A stretch of DNA of 64,000 nucleotides from the NCBI RefSeq assembly GCF_000741535.1, contig NZ_JGYQ01000007.1:1-64000 (forward strand). Reading direction: 5' to 3'. Numbering within the stretch: the first letter of the stretch is position 1; every line of letters starts with the position of its first letter. Positions 1-9,803 of this stretch are shown here, in pieces. This DNA comes from Bifidobacterium boum (GTDB taxonomy: Bacteria; Actinomycetota; Actinomycetes; Actinomycetales; Bifidobacteriaceae). The translations under genes were made by a program, and so were the position numbers. A model generated the notes under the pieces. It was not told the origin of the DNA and ran no database searches. It saw only the letters and a program-made list of their open reading frames with translations.

Positions 1-2
1 GT

Positions 3-188
3 CCGGCGACGGCCACGCTTCACTGGCTGTTGGACGGGCGGACGGGTGACGCCCGGTGGACGGCATGGCTGCTTGCCATCGGCTTGGACATGGGGTTCAA
101 ACTTGATCCGCCGAACCCGTATTTACACGACGAGGCGGGCGACAATCGTGCCAAGGGTACGCCACGCGTGGATATCCCTGCACGGTAG
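3..188 (+). CDS. C-terminal end of an unidentified protein (5' end outside window)
   Basis: Reading from base 3, 61 codons run open from the window edge to a TAG at 186-188. The visible tail is tryptophan- and leucine-rich at first (about residues 6-35) and then hydrophilic with a Pro/Asp/Arg-rich end. I do not recognise a family. It is the only frame that is open from the edge with plausible codon use and a stop before the next gene. It points toward the convergent Sel1-repeat gene. Function unknown; the calls of coding status and frame are moderate. Confidence 0.4.
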   Translation, partial: PATATLHWLLDGRTGDARWTAWLLAIGLDMGFKLDPPNPYLHDEAGDNRAKGTPRVDIPAR

Positions 189-616
189 CCGGTCTAATTC
201 GCAGCGTATCGTCTACTCGTCCATGCGTCGCGGTTTCACCAACTGGCTGGGTATCCATGCGGCCATCAACCGCCGGTACGCATCCGGGTGAGGTTGACGG
301 CTAAGCTGGCTTGCTGCCTGGTGAGTGGGGTGAGGAGGAGTGCGGCCACGTCTCCCGGCTGTGACTGCCTGATATTTCTTTCTGGCTAAGCCTATTGATG
401 ACACACCGGAGATATTCGCCCACCGCACCTTACGAAACACCGGCACACAGACATGGAACGTCTCAAGAACGTGTGAAAGGACCAATGGTGATTCCCGCTC
501 GACCTGTCACAGTGCGCTTGGCGGCGCAAACGGCGTTGTCTGCACCGCGTTATGCGCAGTCTTCCCGGTCGCGTTGTATGCTGAGCCCGGGCAAAACCCC
601 CTGCCTTCCTGCTACG
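189..616. other. Intergenic stretch, no supported gene
   Basis: About 430 bases lie between the end of the truncated left-edge gene and the 3' end of the minus-strand Sel1 gene. Short overlapping ORFs exist on both strands, but none has a convincing Shine-Dalgarno sequence or a recognisable product. I see no strong hairpin plus T-run either. Confidence 0.4.
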
Positions 617-1519
617 TTACATCGACGCCGCCGTCGGATCGGAATCCAACTCCGCCCGCAGTTTGGCGATCTCCTTCTGCACACTGTCCAAATGTTGTGC
701 AGTACTGTAATACGGTGTGTCACGCCGCCCATGCGCCAAGTCACGATAGTGGATGATCTCCAGCTTCTCGTAATACTCAAGCGCCTTGAGCGGGCTGCGC
801 TTGACTCCCCTGCCATCGCGATACGCGAGCGCGAGCCGGCGGTACAGTGATTCCTCATTCTCCGCGAACCACTGTTGATTGTCATCATCGGTGACTTGGT
901 CGAGAATCTCAAGATACGCTTGTACGGCCACGGTTTCGTTGCGCGGCACACCATATCCGTTGAAGAACATGTCGGCCATCTTGTAGCGCGCTTCAGGGTT
1001 GGTGGGGTCAGCGAGATACGCCACGTTATAGCAGGTGCAGGCTTTGCCGTCATCACGCCCGGTCCCGTGGGCGTACTGGTAGCAGTACCCCAGATTCAGC
1101 GTGGCACGTATACCGCCACGTTCCGCAGCAGCCTTATAGTATTCGAACGCCTTGGCATAATCCTGCTCGCCGAGCACACCATCGTAATAGTACGAACCAA
1201 GCAAGGTCATGGCGCCGGTGACGCTCAGCGACAAATCAGGCAGGTCATCGCCGGAATCCGGCGTGGTGCGAATCACTTCTTCCAATGTGGAACGCACGAA
1301 ACTCGCCGCCCGTCCGCCGACCACGCTCCCGGCATCCTGCATAATGCGGTGTGCGGTCGGCACGAACAGGTTCTGCACGACCGCCCACACGGGCACCCCG
1401 TTCTGCTCGTTGATCTGCTGCTCGATATTCTGCAACGTCTCCACAGTCACCGGCCCCATCTCGTCGTGGCTCAGTGACTCTTCGAAGGACATGTTCTCAT
1501 CGTCATCGAAATCGTCCAT
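617..1519 (-). CDS. Sel1-like (TPR-type) repeat protein
   Basis: A 300-residue soluble protein with no signal peptide. It has a very acidic start (DDFDDDEN) and then, from about residue 100, helical repeats typical of the Sel1 family: G-x-x-Y-x-x-G-x(5)-D-x-x-K-A-x-x-Y-Y-x-x-A-A at about 107-134, further units at 141-170 and 176-205, and a last one near 226-250. Sel1 repeats are scaffolds for protein-protein contacts; in bacteria they often take part in signalling or stress complexes, but no partner is visible here. The C-terminus (270-295) is charged and helical. Upstream of the start the minus strand reads GAAAGGGAAGACC before ATG, a good ribosome site. Family call is firm, role unknown. 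Confidence 0.8.
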   Translation of the reverse strand: MDDFDDDENMSFEESLSHDEMGPVTVETLQNIEQQINEQNGVPVWAVVQNLFVPTAHRIMQDAGSVVGGRAASFVRSTLEEVIRTTPDSGDDLPDLSLSVTGAMTLLGSYYYDGVLGEQDYAKAFEYYKAAAERGGIRATLNLGYCYQYAHGTGRDDGKACTCYNVAYLADPTNPEARYKMADMFFNGYGVPRNETVAVQAYLEILDQVTDDDNQQWFAENEESLYRRLALAYRDGRGVKRSPLKALEYYEKLEIIHYRDLAHGRRDTPYYSTAQHLDSVQKEIAKLRAELDSDPTAASM

Positions 1520-1839
1520 GGTCTTCCCTTTCTCCTGGCTGCATCATGATGCTTTGCATTGCTTCATGCTGCATATCTCGCGGCCCTTCGCCACCAGCTG
1601 CCGCGTCTCTTGCGGCATCTGAAATCCTTCTCCTACTCTACGCGAAACGGCGTGACGATTCCAACTTCCGCATGATTGCAAGGCGATACGCCGAATCGAC
1701 TGCCACCGCGGCAAACTGCGATTGCCCGCGGGCCGTGCAGACGGATGCCAATCGCAATCGCTGTACAGACGGACGACACTCTCCGCCCCCGATGTCAGTC
1801 GCCGCCCACTGCCTCTATCACTATCGCTATCGCGCGAGC
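1520..1839. other. Intergenic region between Sel1-repeat gene and amidase
   Basis: About 320 bases lie between two minus-strand genes. They should contain the promoter of the Sel1 gene. I see no RNA gene and no well-supported ORF; overlapping plus-strand ORFs here have no ribosome site and run into the amidase in antisense. Confidence 0.4.
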
Positions 1840-3126
1840 TCACGCCGAAAGCCGCCGGCGAAGCTCCTTGCCGAACGCCACCAACGCCTTATCACTCCCT
1901 GCGGGACCGATCAGACACACGCCGCACGGCAGTCCTTGCGCGGTTGCGATGGGCATATTCAAGGCGGGAAGGCCTCCGATGCCGGCAAGGGACGTCAGAC
2001 GCATGGTCTGTTTGCGCGTGCGGGCCGCAGTGTCGTGGTCATCTTGTTCCGTGAGGGTCGGGGCGACAGTGGCGGCGGTCGGCATGAGCAGCACCCTGTC
2101 GCCCACCAGTGACCTGACCATCGCGCGGGATTGCTCCAACCGTTCCAATCCTCGGCGATATGCGGTCTCGCCGATCAGCGCATCGTTGCGGAAACGCTGG
2201 GCGATATCCGGGGCGATTGCGTCGAAATGCCCACGTACCCAGCCGCCGTTGGCTTGCCACGCCTCATAACCGCGTACCACGGAGAAGATGTCAAGAAACC
2301 CGTCAAACATGTCGGCATCCAATGTGAGTTCATCCCACGTGTGCGTTCGGGCAAGTCCGTTGGCTGTCATCGCGTTGCGCATCATATCGCAGGAACGCCC
2401 GAACGCTTCGGCGACATCCGCATCAACCATCCGGCTGGGCAACACGCAGACCGCCACTTCGCCGGACAATGTCGCCGTGTCCCGGTCAGGCAGCATCGCG
2501 TGCGTCACGGCGTCCATGGCCTGTGCGTCGCGGGTCATCCAGCCGACCGTGTCGAATGATCCGGACAGCGGATGCACGCCATCACGGCTGATTCTGCCGT
2601 GCGTGGTGCGCAACCCCCACAATCCTTGATATGCGGATGGAATGCGGATCGATCCCGCTGTATCCGTTCCCAAACCGATGGTCGCCTGTGTTGAGGCTAC
2701 CGCGCTTGCCGGGCCGGAAGACGATCCTCCCGGTACGCGTCCCGGCGCTCTCGGGTTCGGCGGCGTACCGTAATGCGCGTTGGCACCGGCAAGGGAGTAT
2801 GCGAATTCGTCCGTCTGTGCGATGCCGATGACATCCGCCCCCGCGTCAAGTAGACGTTGGACCGCGGGAGCGGAATGCTCTTGTACGGGCGCTTCGGCCA
2901 AATACGTGGGATTGCCTGCCCCGACGCGTTGCCCGGCGACCGCGTACAAATCCTTCACTGCGACACCCATGCCAGACAGCGGACCGAGGCGGGTAGCGGC
3001 AATGAGCGGTGTTCCGACGACGCGCCAGACGGTCGGATCAATGGCCCGCGCCCCGGTTGCCATGTGCACGGCGGCGCCATCACCTGCGTGCTGAAGCGAT
3101 ACCCCATGTGATGTCCGGTATGTCAT
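1840..3126 (-). CDS. Amidase-signature family hydrolase
   Basis: A 428-residue amidase-signature (AS) protein. The catalytic elements are visible: the base Lys58 in GVAVKDLYAV, the cis-Ser in the GGSSSG loop (about 133-138), and the nucleophile Ser159 in TDTAGSIRIPS. These form the Ser-cisSer-Lys triad that cleaves amide C-N bonds. The substrate cannot be read from sequence. It lacks the neighbours and exact features of GatA, so a catabolic amidase (carboxamide or allophanate-like) is more likely than a GatCAB subunit. I chose the ATG at 3126 because GGGAGG lies 6 bases upstream; an in-frame ATG 7 codons earlier lacks this. Monocistronic on the minus strand. Confidence 0.83.
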   Translation of the reverse strand: MTYRTSHGVSLQHAGDGAAVHMATGARAIDPTVWRVVGTPLIAATRLGPLSGMGVAVKDLYAVAGQRVGAGNPTYLAEAPVQEHSAPAVQRLLDAGADVIGIAQTDEFAYSLAGANAHYGTPPNPRAPGRVPGGSSSGPASAVASTQATIGLGTDTAGSIRIPSAYQGLWGLRTTHGRISRDGVHPLSGSFDTVGWMTRDAQAMDAVTHAMLPDRDTATLSGEVAVCVLPSRMVDADVAEAFGRSCDMMRNAMTANGLARTHTWDELTLDADMFDGFLDIFSVVRGYEAWQANGGWVRGHFDAIAPDIAQRFRNDALIGETAYRRGLERLEQSRAMVRSLVGDRVLLMPTAATVAPTLTEQDDHDTAARTRKQTMRLTSLAGIGGLPALNMPIATAQGLPCGVCLIGPAGSDKALVAFGKELRRRLSA

Positions 3127-3442
3127 GTCGTTCCTCCCGTCGATCATGCAGCTCGATGATGCAGTTTGACGCCCAACTCACTGCACACGTCCGACCAGCG
3201 TTGTGACCGGCCGACGCTGAATCCGGTTGGTGTCGCGTCCGGCTAGTGTCGCGCCGGTCAATGTCGTTCCCCATCGTAGGCGTGCTAGGTCAAGGGCATG
3301 TGACGATGTCAAGCCATCGGGAATCAGTGACGCGAGTATACGGTGAAAGTACTCGACAAACGTCGAACATACGCGGCGAACGTATGCGGTACGAGCGTCC
3401 GGCTGCTATCGGATACGACAAGATACGACCGATATACAACAA

Positions 3443-3481
3443 GAGGCTCGCAAGTCGTCGTCGTGACGACTTGCGAGCCTC
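3443..3481 (-). terminator. Intrinsic terminator downstream of guaA
   Basis: A perfect 17-bp inverted repeat (3443-3459 with 3465-3481) with a 5-base loop. Read on the minus strand it lies about 80 bases after the guaA stop and is followed by TTGTTGT, a weak T-rich tail. Confidence 0.8.
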
Positions 3482-3563
3482 TCACCGGATTGCCGAATTA
3501 TCCCGGCGATCCCCGAAGATTCCTATGGTTTCAGGGCATGCGCGTATTCGGCGTGCTCCGGCA

Positions 3564-5126
3564 TCACTCCCATTCGATGGTTGCCGGCGGCTTGCTGGTC
3601 ACGTCAAGCACCACGCGGTTGATGCCACGGCATTCGTTGGTGATACGCGTGGAGATGGTGGCGAGCACGTCATACGGGACGCGAGACCAGTCGGCGGTCA
3701 TAGCGTCCTCGGAGCTGACCGGACGCAGCACAATCGGCGAGCCATAGGTGCGTTCGTCACCCTGGACGCCCACGGAATGAACGTCAGCCAAAAGCACAAC
3801 CGGGCACTGCCAGATATCGCGGTCAAGACCGGCCTTCGACAGTTCCTCGCGGGCGATGGCGTCAGCTTCACGCAGCAAATCGAGCCGTTCGCGGGTGATT
3901 TCGCCGATGATGCGGATACCAAGCCCCGGACCGGGGAACGGCTGACGCCAAACGATATCGTCCGGCAGACCAAGCTTGGTGCCGATTGCACGCACCTCAT
4001 CTTTGAATAAGGTGCGCAGCGGTTCAATCAGCTTGAACTTGATGTCCTTGGGCAGACCGCCGACATTGTGGTGGCTCTTGATGTTGGCCGCACCATCACC
4101 GCCGCCGGACTCGACGACATCCGGATACAGGGTGCCCTGCACGAGATACTTCACCTCAGCGCCGTTCTTGCCGGCTTCCTCGATGACCTGACGCTGGGCC
4201 TTTTCGAACGTGCGGATGAACTTCTCACCGATGATCTTGCGCTTGCGTTCCGGTTCGGACACGCCCTTGAGCGCGGTGAGGAAGTCCTCGGATGCGTCAA
4301 CGGCGATGAGCTTGATGCCGGTCGCCTTGACGAAATCATGCTTGACCTGCTCGGCTTCGCCCTTGCGCAGCAGGCCATGGTCCACGAACACGCAGGTCAG
4401 CTGATCCCCGATCGCCTTATGCACGAGCGCCGCCGCCACGGCTGAATCCACGCCGCCGGACAGACCGCAGATGACCTGGGCGTCGCCGACCTCTTCACGG
4501 ATCTTCTTGACCTGATCCTCAATGATGTTCGATGCGTCCCAATCGCGGTCAAGACCGGCGCACTTGTGCAGGAAGGTCTCGATAAGCTCCTGGCCGCGCG
4601 GGGTGTGCTTGACTTCAGGATGCCATTGCACGCCGTACAGTTTGCGGGAATCATCCTCCATCGCAGCGACCGGAGCGCCCTCGGTGTGGGCGAGCACCTT
4701 GAACCCTTCAGGCGCCTTCTCCACAGCCACGCCATGGCTCATCCACGTGGTCTGCTCGGCAGGGGAACCGGCGAGAATGCCTTCAGTGTCATCAATGCTG
4801 GTCTCGGTCTTGCCGTACTCACCGAGCGCCGCCTTATCAACCGTGCCGCCAAGCTCGTATGCCATAACCTGGAAGCCATAGCAGATGCCGAGCACCGGAA
4901 CGCCGGCTTCGAACACCTTCTTGTCGATGCCGGGGGCTCCGGGCTCGAACACGGACGCCGGGCCGCCAGAAAGGATGATGGCCTTAGGATCCTTGGCAAG
5001 CATCTCATCGGCTGACATGGAATGGGGCACAAGCTCGGAATACACGTTGGCTTCACGCACACGACGCGCGATGAGCTGGGCGTACTGTGCGCCGAAATCG
5101 ACGACGAGTACTGGACCTTTCGCCAT
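3564..5126 (-). CDS. guaA: GMP synthase (glutamine-hydrolysing)
   Basis: A 520-residue enzyme converting XMP, ATP and glutamine to GMP, the last step of guanine nucleotide synthesis. The N-terminal class I glutamine amidotransferase domain (about 5-195) has the nucleophile in LGICYGFQ and the His/Glu pair in [12 protein letters not shown]. The ATP-pyrophosphatase domain starts with the PP-loop [12 protein letters not shown] (about 222-235). The C-terminal dimerisation domain has the conserved [10 protein letters not shown] and ends in KPPATIEWE. Length is normal for the family. The start follows GGGAGAGTCACCT at 6-10 bases. It is flanked by its own terminator at 3443-3481 and by a long 5' region shared divergently with xfp. 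Confidence 0.98.
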   Translation of the reverse strand: MAKGPVLVVDFGAQYAQLIARRVREANVYSELVPHSMSADEMLAKDPKAIILSGGPASVFEPGAPGIDKKVFEAGVPVLGICYGFQVMAYELGGTVDKAALGEYGKTETSIDDTEGILAGSPAEQTTWMSHGVAVEKAPEGFKVLAHTEGAPVAAMEDDSRKLYGVQWHPEVKHTPRGQELIETFLHKCAGLDRDWDASNIIEDQVKKIREEVGDAQVICGLSGGVDSAVAAALVHKAIGDQLTCVFVDHGLLRKGEAEQVKHDFVKATGIKLIAVDASEDFLTALKGVSEPERKRKIIGEKFIRTFEKAQRQVIEEAGKNGAEVKYLVQGTLYPDVVESGGGDGAANIKSHHNVGGLPKDIKFKLIEPLRTLFKDEVRAIGTKLGLPDDIVWRQPFPGPGLGIRIIGEITRERLDLLREADAIAREELSKAGLDRDIWQCPVVLLADVHSVGVQGDERTYGSPIVLRPVSSEDAMTADWSRVPYDVLATISTRITNECRGINRVVLDVTSKPPATIEWE

Positions 5127-5879
5127 AGGTGACTCTCCCTATCTGTATCTTCGACTGATCACAACAACATATATATTGTTGCGTGGCAAGGCGACAACGA
5201 CGCGGGCGGCGCGGCTGTATCGATGATCATTCGCGGCATCGCGTCGGCGATAGCGCCCGCTATGCGACGGACCAGTCGCATAGCGGCCGGTTATGGTTGG
5301 GGTTCAAGCCGCGATGATTACAAAGTGCCGGTCGTGCGATGATGCAGTCGCACGGATGCGGTGTATCCGCCATCGCACGGCAGCCGAACGTGGTAGCCGG
5401 CCGGCGTGTGTCCATCCGGTTGCAGGGCAGCCGGTTACCGCTCATCACGCGTCCATCCGGCCATGTACATGCCAGCCATGTGACCATCCAGTCACAAGCG
5501 ACGCACGGCCACCGCCAAAGACCGACTCTCGCCGCAAGCGAACACGAAAAGAACACGACGAACATCAACACGCCGCCATGTTTTCTAGCGAAATGAACGT
5601 GCTGAATGTTCGGCGCCTGCTATATTCCTTGATATTCCGCGGGTTTCGAGATGATGTCACCTCTCATTCACCTTCACATACTCACCATCTCAATCTCACA
5701 ATACATAAAATAATGGCAACAGTTCCGAACACACATGCAAAAAAACGTGCAAAAGTCGTGTGCCCCACGTACCATGAAACGCGACAGGGAGGGAAGTCTG
5801 CGGACTGCAAAGCCCAAAGAGTTCCAGCCCGAACGTAAACAACCAATCGCACGAACAGTGCAGGAGTACAGGAGTACAC
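5127..5879. promoter_or_regulatory. Divergent guaA-xfp control region
   Basis: A 750-base region between two highly expressed divergent genes that must hold both promoters. Visible elements are a short AT palindrome CAACA-TATATAT-TGTTG at 5165-5181, placed where the guaA promoter is expected, and a perfect 12-bp inverted repeat with a 6-base loop at 5257-5286. A TATATT hexamer near 5620 and AT-rich DNA at 5690-5715 could belong to the xfp promoter. ORFs across it have no family match and no ribosome site. No purine-riboswitch fold is obvious. Confidence 0.45.
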
Positions 5880-8357
5880 ATGACGAATCCTGTTATTGGC
5901 ACCCCTTGGAAGAAGCTCGACGCTCCGGTTTCCGAGGAAGCCCTCGAAGGTGTTGACAAGTACTGGCGCACCGCCAACTACCTGTCCATCGGCCAGATCT
6001 ATCTTCGCAGCAACCCTCTGATGAAGGAGCCGTTCACCCGCGAAGACGTGAAGCATCGTCTCGTCGGTCACTGGGGCACCACCCCGGGCCTGAACTTCCT
6101 CATCGGCCACATCAACCGTCTCATCGCCGATCACCAGCAGAACACGGTGATCATCATGGGCCCGGGCCACGGCGGCCCGGCCGGCACCGCTCAGTCCTAC
6201 CTGGACGGCACCTACACCGAGTACTACCCGAACATCACCAAGGATGAGGCTGGCCTGCAGAAGTTCTTCCGTCAGTTCTCTTACCCGGGCGGCATCCCGT
6301 CCCACTTCGCTCCGGAGACTCCGGGTTCCATCCACGAAGGTGGCGAGCTGGGTTACGCCCTGTCCCACGCCTACGGCGCTGTGATGAACAACCCGAGCCT
6401 GTTCGTGCCGGCCATCGTCGGCGACGGCGAAGCTGAGACCGGCCCGCTGGCTACCGGCTGGCAGTCCAACAAGCTCATCAACCCGCGCACCGACGGTATC
6501 GTGCTGCCGATCCTGCACCTCAACGGCTACAAGATCGCCAACCCGACCATCCTCTCCCGCATCTCCGACGAAGAGCTGCATGAGTTCTTCCACGGCATGG
6601 GCTATGAGCCGTACGAGTTCGTCGCTGGCTTCGACGATGAGGACCACATGTCCATCCACCGTCGCTTCGCCGACCTGTTCGAGTCCGTCTTCGACGAGAT
6701 CTGCGACATCAAGGCCGCGGCTCAGACCGACGACATGACCCGTCCGTTCTACCCGATGATCATCTTCCGCACCCCGAAGGGCTGGACCTGCCCGAAGTTC
6801 ATCGACGGCAAGAAGACCGAGGGCTCTTGGCGCGCTCACCAGGTGCCGCTGGCTTCCGCTCGCGATACCGAAGAGCACTTCCAGGTGCTCAAGAACTGGC
6901 TCGAGTCCTACAAGCCGGAAGAGCTGTTCGACGACAAGGGCGCTGTGCGTCCGGAAGTCACCGCCTTCATGCCGAAGGGCGAGCTGCGCATCGGCCAGAA
7001 CCCGAACGCCAACGGCGGCCGCATCCGCGAGGAGCTCAACCTGCCGAAGCTCGAGGACTACGAGGTCAAGGAAGTCTCCGAGTACGGCCACGGCTGGGGT
7101 CAGCTCGAGGCCACCCGTCGTCTCGGTGTCTACTGCCGCGACATCATCAAGAACAACCCGGATTCGTTCCGTATCTTCGGACCGGACGAGACCGCTTCCA
7201 ACCGTCTTGCTGCCGCTTATGAAGTGACCAACAAGCAGTGGGATGCCGGCTACCTGTCCGCTCAGGTTGATGAGCACATGGCCGTCACCGGCCAGGTCAC
7301 CGAGCAGCTTTCCGAGCATCAGATGGAAGGTTTCCTCGAAGGCTACCTGCTCACCGGCCGTCACGGCATCTGGAGCTCCTACGAGTCCTTCGTGCACGTG
7401 ATCGACTCCATGCTGAACCAGCACGCAAAGTGGCTCGAGGCAACGGTTCGTGAGATCCCGTGGCGCAAGCCGATCTCCTCCATGAACCTGCTGGTCTCCT
7501 CCCACGTGTGGCGTCAGGATCACAACGGCTTCTCCCATCAGGATCCGGGTGTGACCTCCGTGCTGCTGAACAAGTGCTTCAACAACGACCACGTGATTGG
7601 CATCTACTTCCCGGTTGATTCCAACATGCTGCTGGCCGTCGCCGAGAAGTGCTTCAAGTCCACCAACATGATCAACGCGATCATCGCCGGCAAGCAGCCG
7701 GCCGCCACCTGGCTGTCCCTCGACGAGGCTCGTGCCGAGCTCGAGAAGGGTGCTGCCGAGTGGAAGTGGGCTTCCAACGTCAAGTCCAACGACGAGGCCG
7801 ACATCGTCCTCGCTTCCGTCGGCGACGTTCCGACCCAGGAGATCATGGCTGCTGCCGACAAGCTCAACAAGCTCGGCATCAAGTTCAAGGTCGTCAACGT
7901 GGTGGATCTGGTCAAGCTCCAGTCTGCCAAGGAGAACAACGAGGCGCTCACCGATGAGGAGTTCGCTGACCTGTTCACCACCGACAAGCCGGTCCTGTTC
8001 GCCTACCACTCCTATGCCCGCGACGTGCGCGGCCTGATCTACGATCGCCCGAACCACGACAACTTCAACGTTCACGGCTACGAAGAGCAGGGCTCCACCA
8101 CCACGCCGTACGACATGGTGCGCGTCAACAACATCGACCGCTACGAGCTGACCGCTGAGGCTCTGCGCATGGTTGATACCGACAAGTACGCCGCTGAGAT
8201 CGACAAGCTGGAGGCCTTCCGCGACGAAGCCTTCCAGTTCGCGGTCGACAAGGGCTACGATCATCCGGATTACACCGACTGGGTGTGGCCGGGCGTGAAC
8301 ACCGCCAAGCAGGGCGCCGTCACCGCCACCGCCGCAACCGCTGGCGACAACGAGTGA
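5880..8357 (+). CDS. xfp: Xylulose-5-phosphate/fructose-6-phosphate phosphoketolase
   Basis: An 825-residue ThDP-dependent enzyme that splits fructose-6-P to erythrose-4-P plus acetyl-P, and xylulose-5-P to glyceraldehyde-3-P plus acetyl-P. It is the key step of the bifid shunt. Signature stretches are [13 protein letters not shown] (about 64), the phosphoketolase motif [15 protein letters not shown] (about 155-170), the ThDP-binding [10 protein letters not shown] (about 182) and [18 protein letters not shown] (about 540-557). It ends TAATAGDNE as in other bifidobacteria. AGGAG lies upstream of ATG within a duplicated acaggagt element (5862-5880). Codon use is strongly biased, as in a highly expressed gene. 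It feeds Pta and AckA, encoded downstream. Confidence 0.99.
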   Translation: MTNPVIGTPWKKLDAPVSEEALEGVDKYWRTANYLSIGQIYLRSNPLMKEPFTREDVKHRLVGHWGTTPGLNFLIGHINRLIADHQQNTVIIMGPGHGGPAGTAQSYLDGTYTEYYPNITKDEAGLQKFFRQFSYPGGIPSHFAPETPGSIHEGGELGYALSHAYGAVMNNPSLFVPAIVGDGEAETGPLATGWQSNKLINPRTDGIVLPILHLNGYKIANPTILSRISDEELHEFFHGMGYEPYEFVAGFDDEDHMSIHRRFADLFESVFDEICDIKAAAQTDDMTRPFYPMIIFRTPKGWTCPKFIDGKKTEGSWRAHQVPLASARDTEEHFQVLKNWLESYKPEELFDDKGAVRPEVTAFMPKGELRIGQNPNANGGRIREELNLPKLEDYEVKEVSEYGHGWGQLEATRRLGVYCRDIIKNNPDSFRIFGPDETASNRLAAAYEVTNKQWDAGYLSAQVDEHMAVTGQVTEQLSEHQMEGFLEGYLLTGRHGIWSSYESFVHVIDSMLNQHAKWLEATVREIPWRKPISSMNLLVSSHVWRQDHNGFSHQDPGVTSVLLNKCFNNDHVIGIYFPVDSNMLLAVAEKCFKSTNMINAIIAGKQPAATWLSLDEARAELEKGAAEWKWASNVKSNDEADIVLASVGDVPTQEIMAAADKLNKLGIKFKVVNVVDLVKLQSAKENNEALTDEEFADLFTTDKPVLFAYHSYARDVRGLIYDRPNHDNFNVHGYEEQGSTTTPYDMVRVNNIDRYELTAEALRMVDTDKYAAEIDKLEAFRDEAFQFAVDKGYDHPDYTDWVWPGVNTAKQGAVTATAATAGDNE

Positions 8358-8398
8358 TTGAAGCGTCGCAAGACGCATGAGGCATAAGCCTTAAGCTC

Positions 8399-8436
8399 AG
8401 GAGGGGCATCGGGAACAACATCCCGGTGCCCCTCCT
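8399..8436 (+). terminator. xfp hairpin terminator
   Basis: A 16-bp stem (8399-8414 with 8421-8436, one G-T wobble) and a 6-base loop lie about 40 bases past the xfp stop. The tail is not T-rich, which is common for GC-rich actinobacterial terminators. Confidence 0.7.
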
Positions 8437-8508
8437 GCCGTAATGTCGGGGGAATCGCAGACAACATCGGAAAAGACAGACCGATATTATCCGTTTTCTC
8501 AGGCTCAC

Positions 8509-8680
8509 CGTGTTACGCATGCCGCGACATACACAACCGGCAAGAACACGGGGAATGATGGCAGATACTCCGGCATCTGCCATGTTGAGCATGCCGGGGC
8601 ATACGTAAGATACCGGACACACAACACCAAGCAACTCTCCCCCTAGGCATCCGTCGTGTTACGCATGCAGTGATATACGC
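8509..8680. repeat. Two-copy 26-bp direct repeat between xfp and the next gene
   Basis: The element CGTGTTACGCATGC followed by a variable RTGA/CGA step and TATAC/CATAC occurs at 8509-8534 and again at 8655-8680, with three or four mismatches. It lies in a 510-base region (8358-8870) with no supported gene. Function unknown; a regulator site or decayed duplication are both possible. Confidence 0.4.
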
Positions 8681-8794
8681 GACACAGCAGAGCATACTCA
8701 TGGATGGCATCGTGCACAGACTACGGGACCTTGCAGTCACTCGATGACGCATGTATCCGTTACCTGCCACAATTCGCCTACCGTTTACCCGATG

Positions 8795-8823
8795 TTGGTC
8801 CTCCAAGTCGCCGATGATATAAT
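8795..8823 (+). promoter_or_regulatory. Sigma-70-type promoter for the membrane protein at 8871
   Basis: TTGGTC (8795-8800), a 17-base spacer and a perfect TATAAT (8818-8823) lie 48 bases before the start codon at 8871. Confidence 0.65.
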
Positions 8824-8870
8824 GATGCAGCTTCTGCTATACACAGCACATTGGAAGAGAGCCCGCCGTC

Positions 8871-9680
8871 ATGGATGACGCATCAGAGAATACCATTCCG
8901 CCCCAGCAATACTCGCCGACCAGTCCTTCGGCACCGGTTACCGCTCCGGACACCGCCGGCGCCACGCCACCGGACAGACAAGACTGGGTGCAGGAGACCG
9001 GTAAGACAACAAAAGAGAAGATTCTGAATGCCAGATTCGACTTCAGCGAGACATTCACCCTTGTCTTCGCTGTGCTGGTCGGTATGCTCAGTGTCATCAT
9101 GCCCATCATCGCCATCGTTCCGGCGATTCTCATCGGAGGCTTTGATTTCCCGATGAGCGAGTGGCGGGTGCTTGACCGCTTCTATTACATCTGCGCACTG
9201 TTGTGCGTGCCCATGCTCACGGTAACAGCGGTGATGTGCTGCGCCTTGCTGCGAGACGGCTTCCAGCACAAGTCCGAAACCGGGCCCAATCTGCGACCCT
9301 TCGAAGCTGTGATAGCCATCCTGGTCATTGTTGCCGCGCTCATCGCCTCTACACATTTCTTCTTCATTCCTGCGGTCAAGGACATACCTTACGTCGGCAA
9401 TCCTGAACAGGTCACACTGACCAACATCAGCACGTCCAGACAAGAGGGATATGATGTGAATTGTGGCAACTATGGATGCCATAGAACCTTCTACCATGTT
9501 GTAGGGACGGACGCGAATGGTAAGCAGGAGGACGTGGAGGTCGACAAGGCGCTATATTACCGATGCGACGGCTCCGCTCACACGGTGAAAGGCGGCAAAC
9601 TCATCATCTCCCGGCTGCCGAATACGCACCTTGAAATCTCATACTCCTGTCCGTATGTCGACAGCCCGCTGAGGCAGTGA
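8871..9680 (+). CDS. Hypothetical membrane protein with three transmembrane segments
   Basis: A 269-residue protein. The N-terminal 45 residues are Pro/Ser/Thr-rich and cytosolic-looking. Hydrophobic helices follow at about 62-92 (with GGF), 105-128 and 143-167. The C-terminal 100 residues are soluble with several cysteines (for example NCGNYGCHR and YSCPY) and probably lie outside the membrane. No family is recognised. It has its own consensus promoter and ends 120 bases before pta, so it is probably a separate transcript. The GGAAGAGAG upstream of ATG supports the start. Confidence 0.65.
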   Translation: MDDASENTIPPQQYSPTSPSAPVTAPDTAGATPPDRQDWVQETGKTTKEKILNARFDFSETFTLVFAVLVGMLSVIMPIIAIVPAILIGGFDFPMSEWRVLDRFYYICALLCVPMLTVTAVMCCALLRDGFQHKSETGPNLRPFEAVIAILVIVAALIASTHFFFIPAVKDIPYVGNPEQVTLTNISTSRQEGYDVNCGNYGCHRTFYHVVGTDANGKQEDVEVDKALYYRCDGSAHTVKGGKLIISRLPNTHLEISYSCPYVDSPLRQ

Positions 9681-9803
9681 CACAGACAGCTCCTCTTTCG
9701 ACACAGTGATATACCGCGAAACGCAACGACCGTACAATAGAACGGAACAGTTCACGTCCAAGCCTCGTGCATAGACGCGCGACGGCCTGAATCAAGGAGC
9801 AGT

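Noticed and set aside
213-485. A 90-codon minus-strand ORF near the left edge
   Set aside because: No ribosome site, no recognisable features, and overlaps other frames equally open.
5127-5250. Purine riboswitch upstream of guaA
   Set aside because: I could not find the three-helix purine aptamer core on the minus strand; only a short AT palindrome is present.
5682-8378. An 898-codon minus-strand open frame opposite xfp
   Set aside because: Exact antisense of a highly biased gene; Val/Leu/Asp/Gly-rich repeats mirror xfp codons. No ribosome site.
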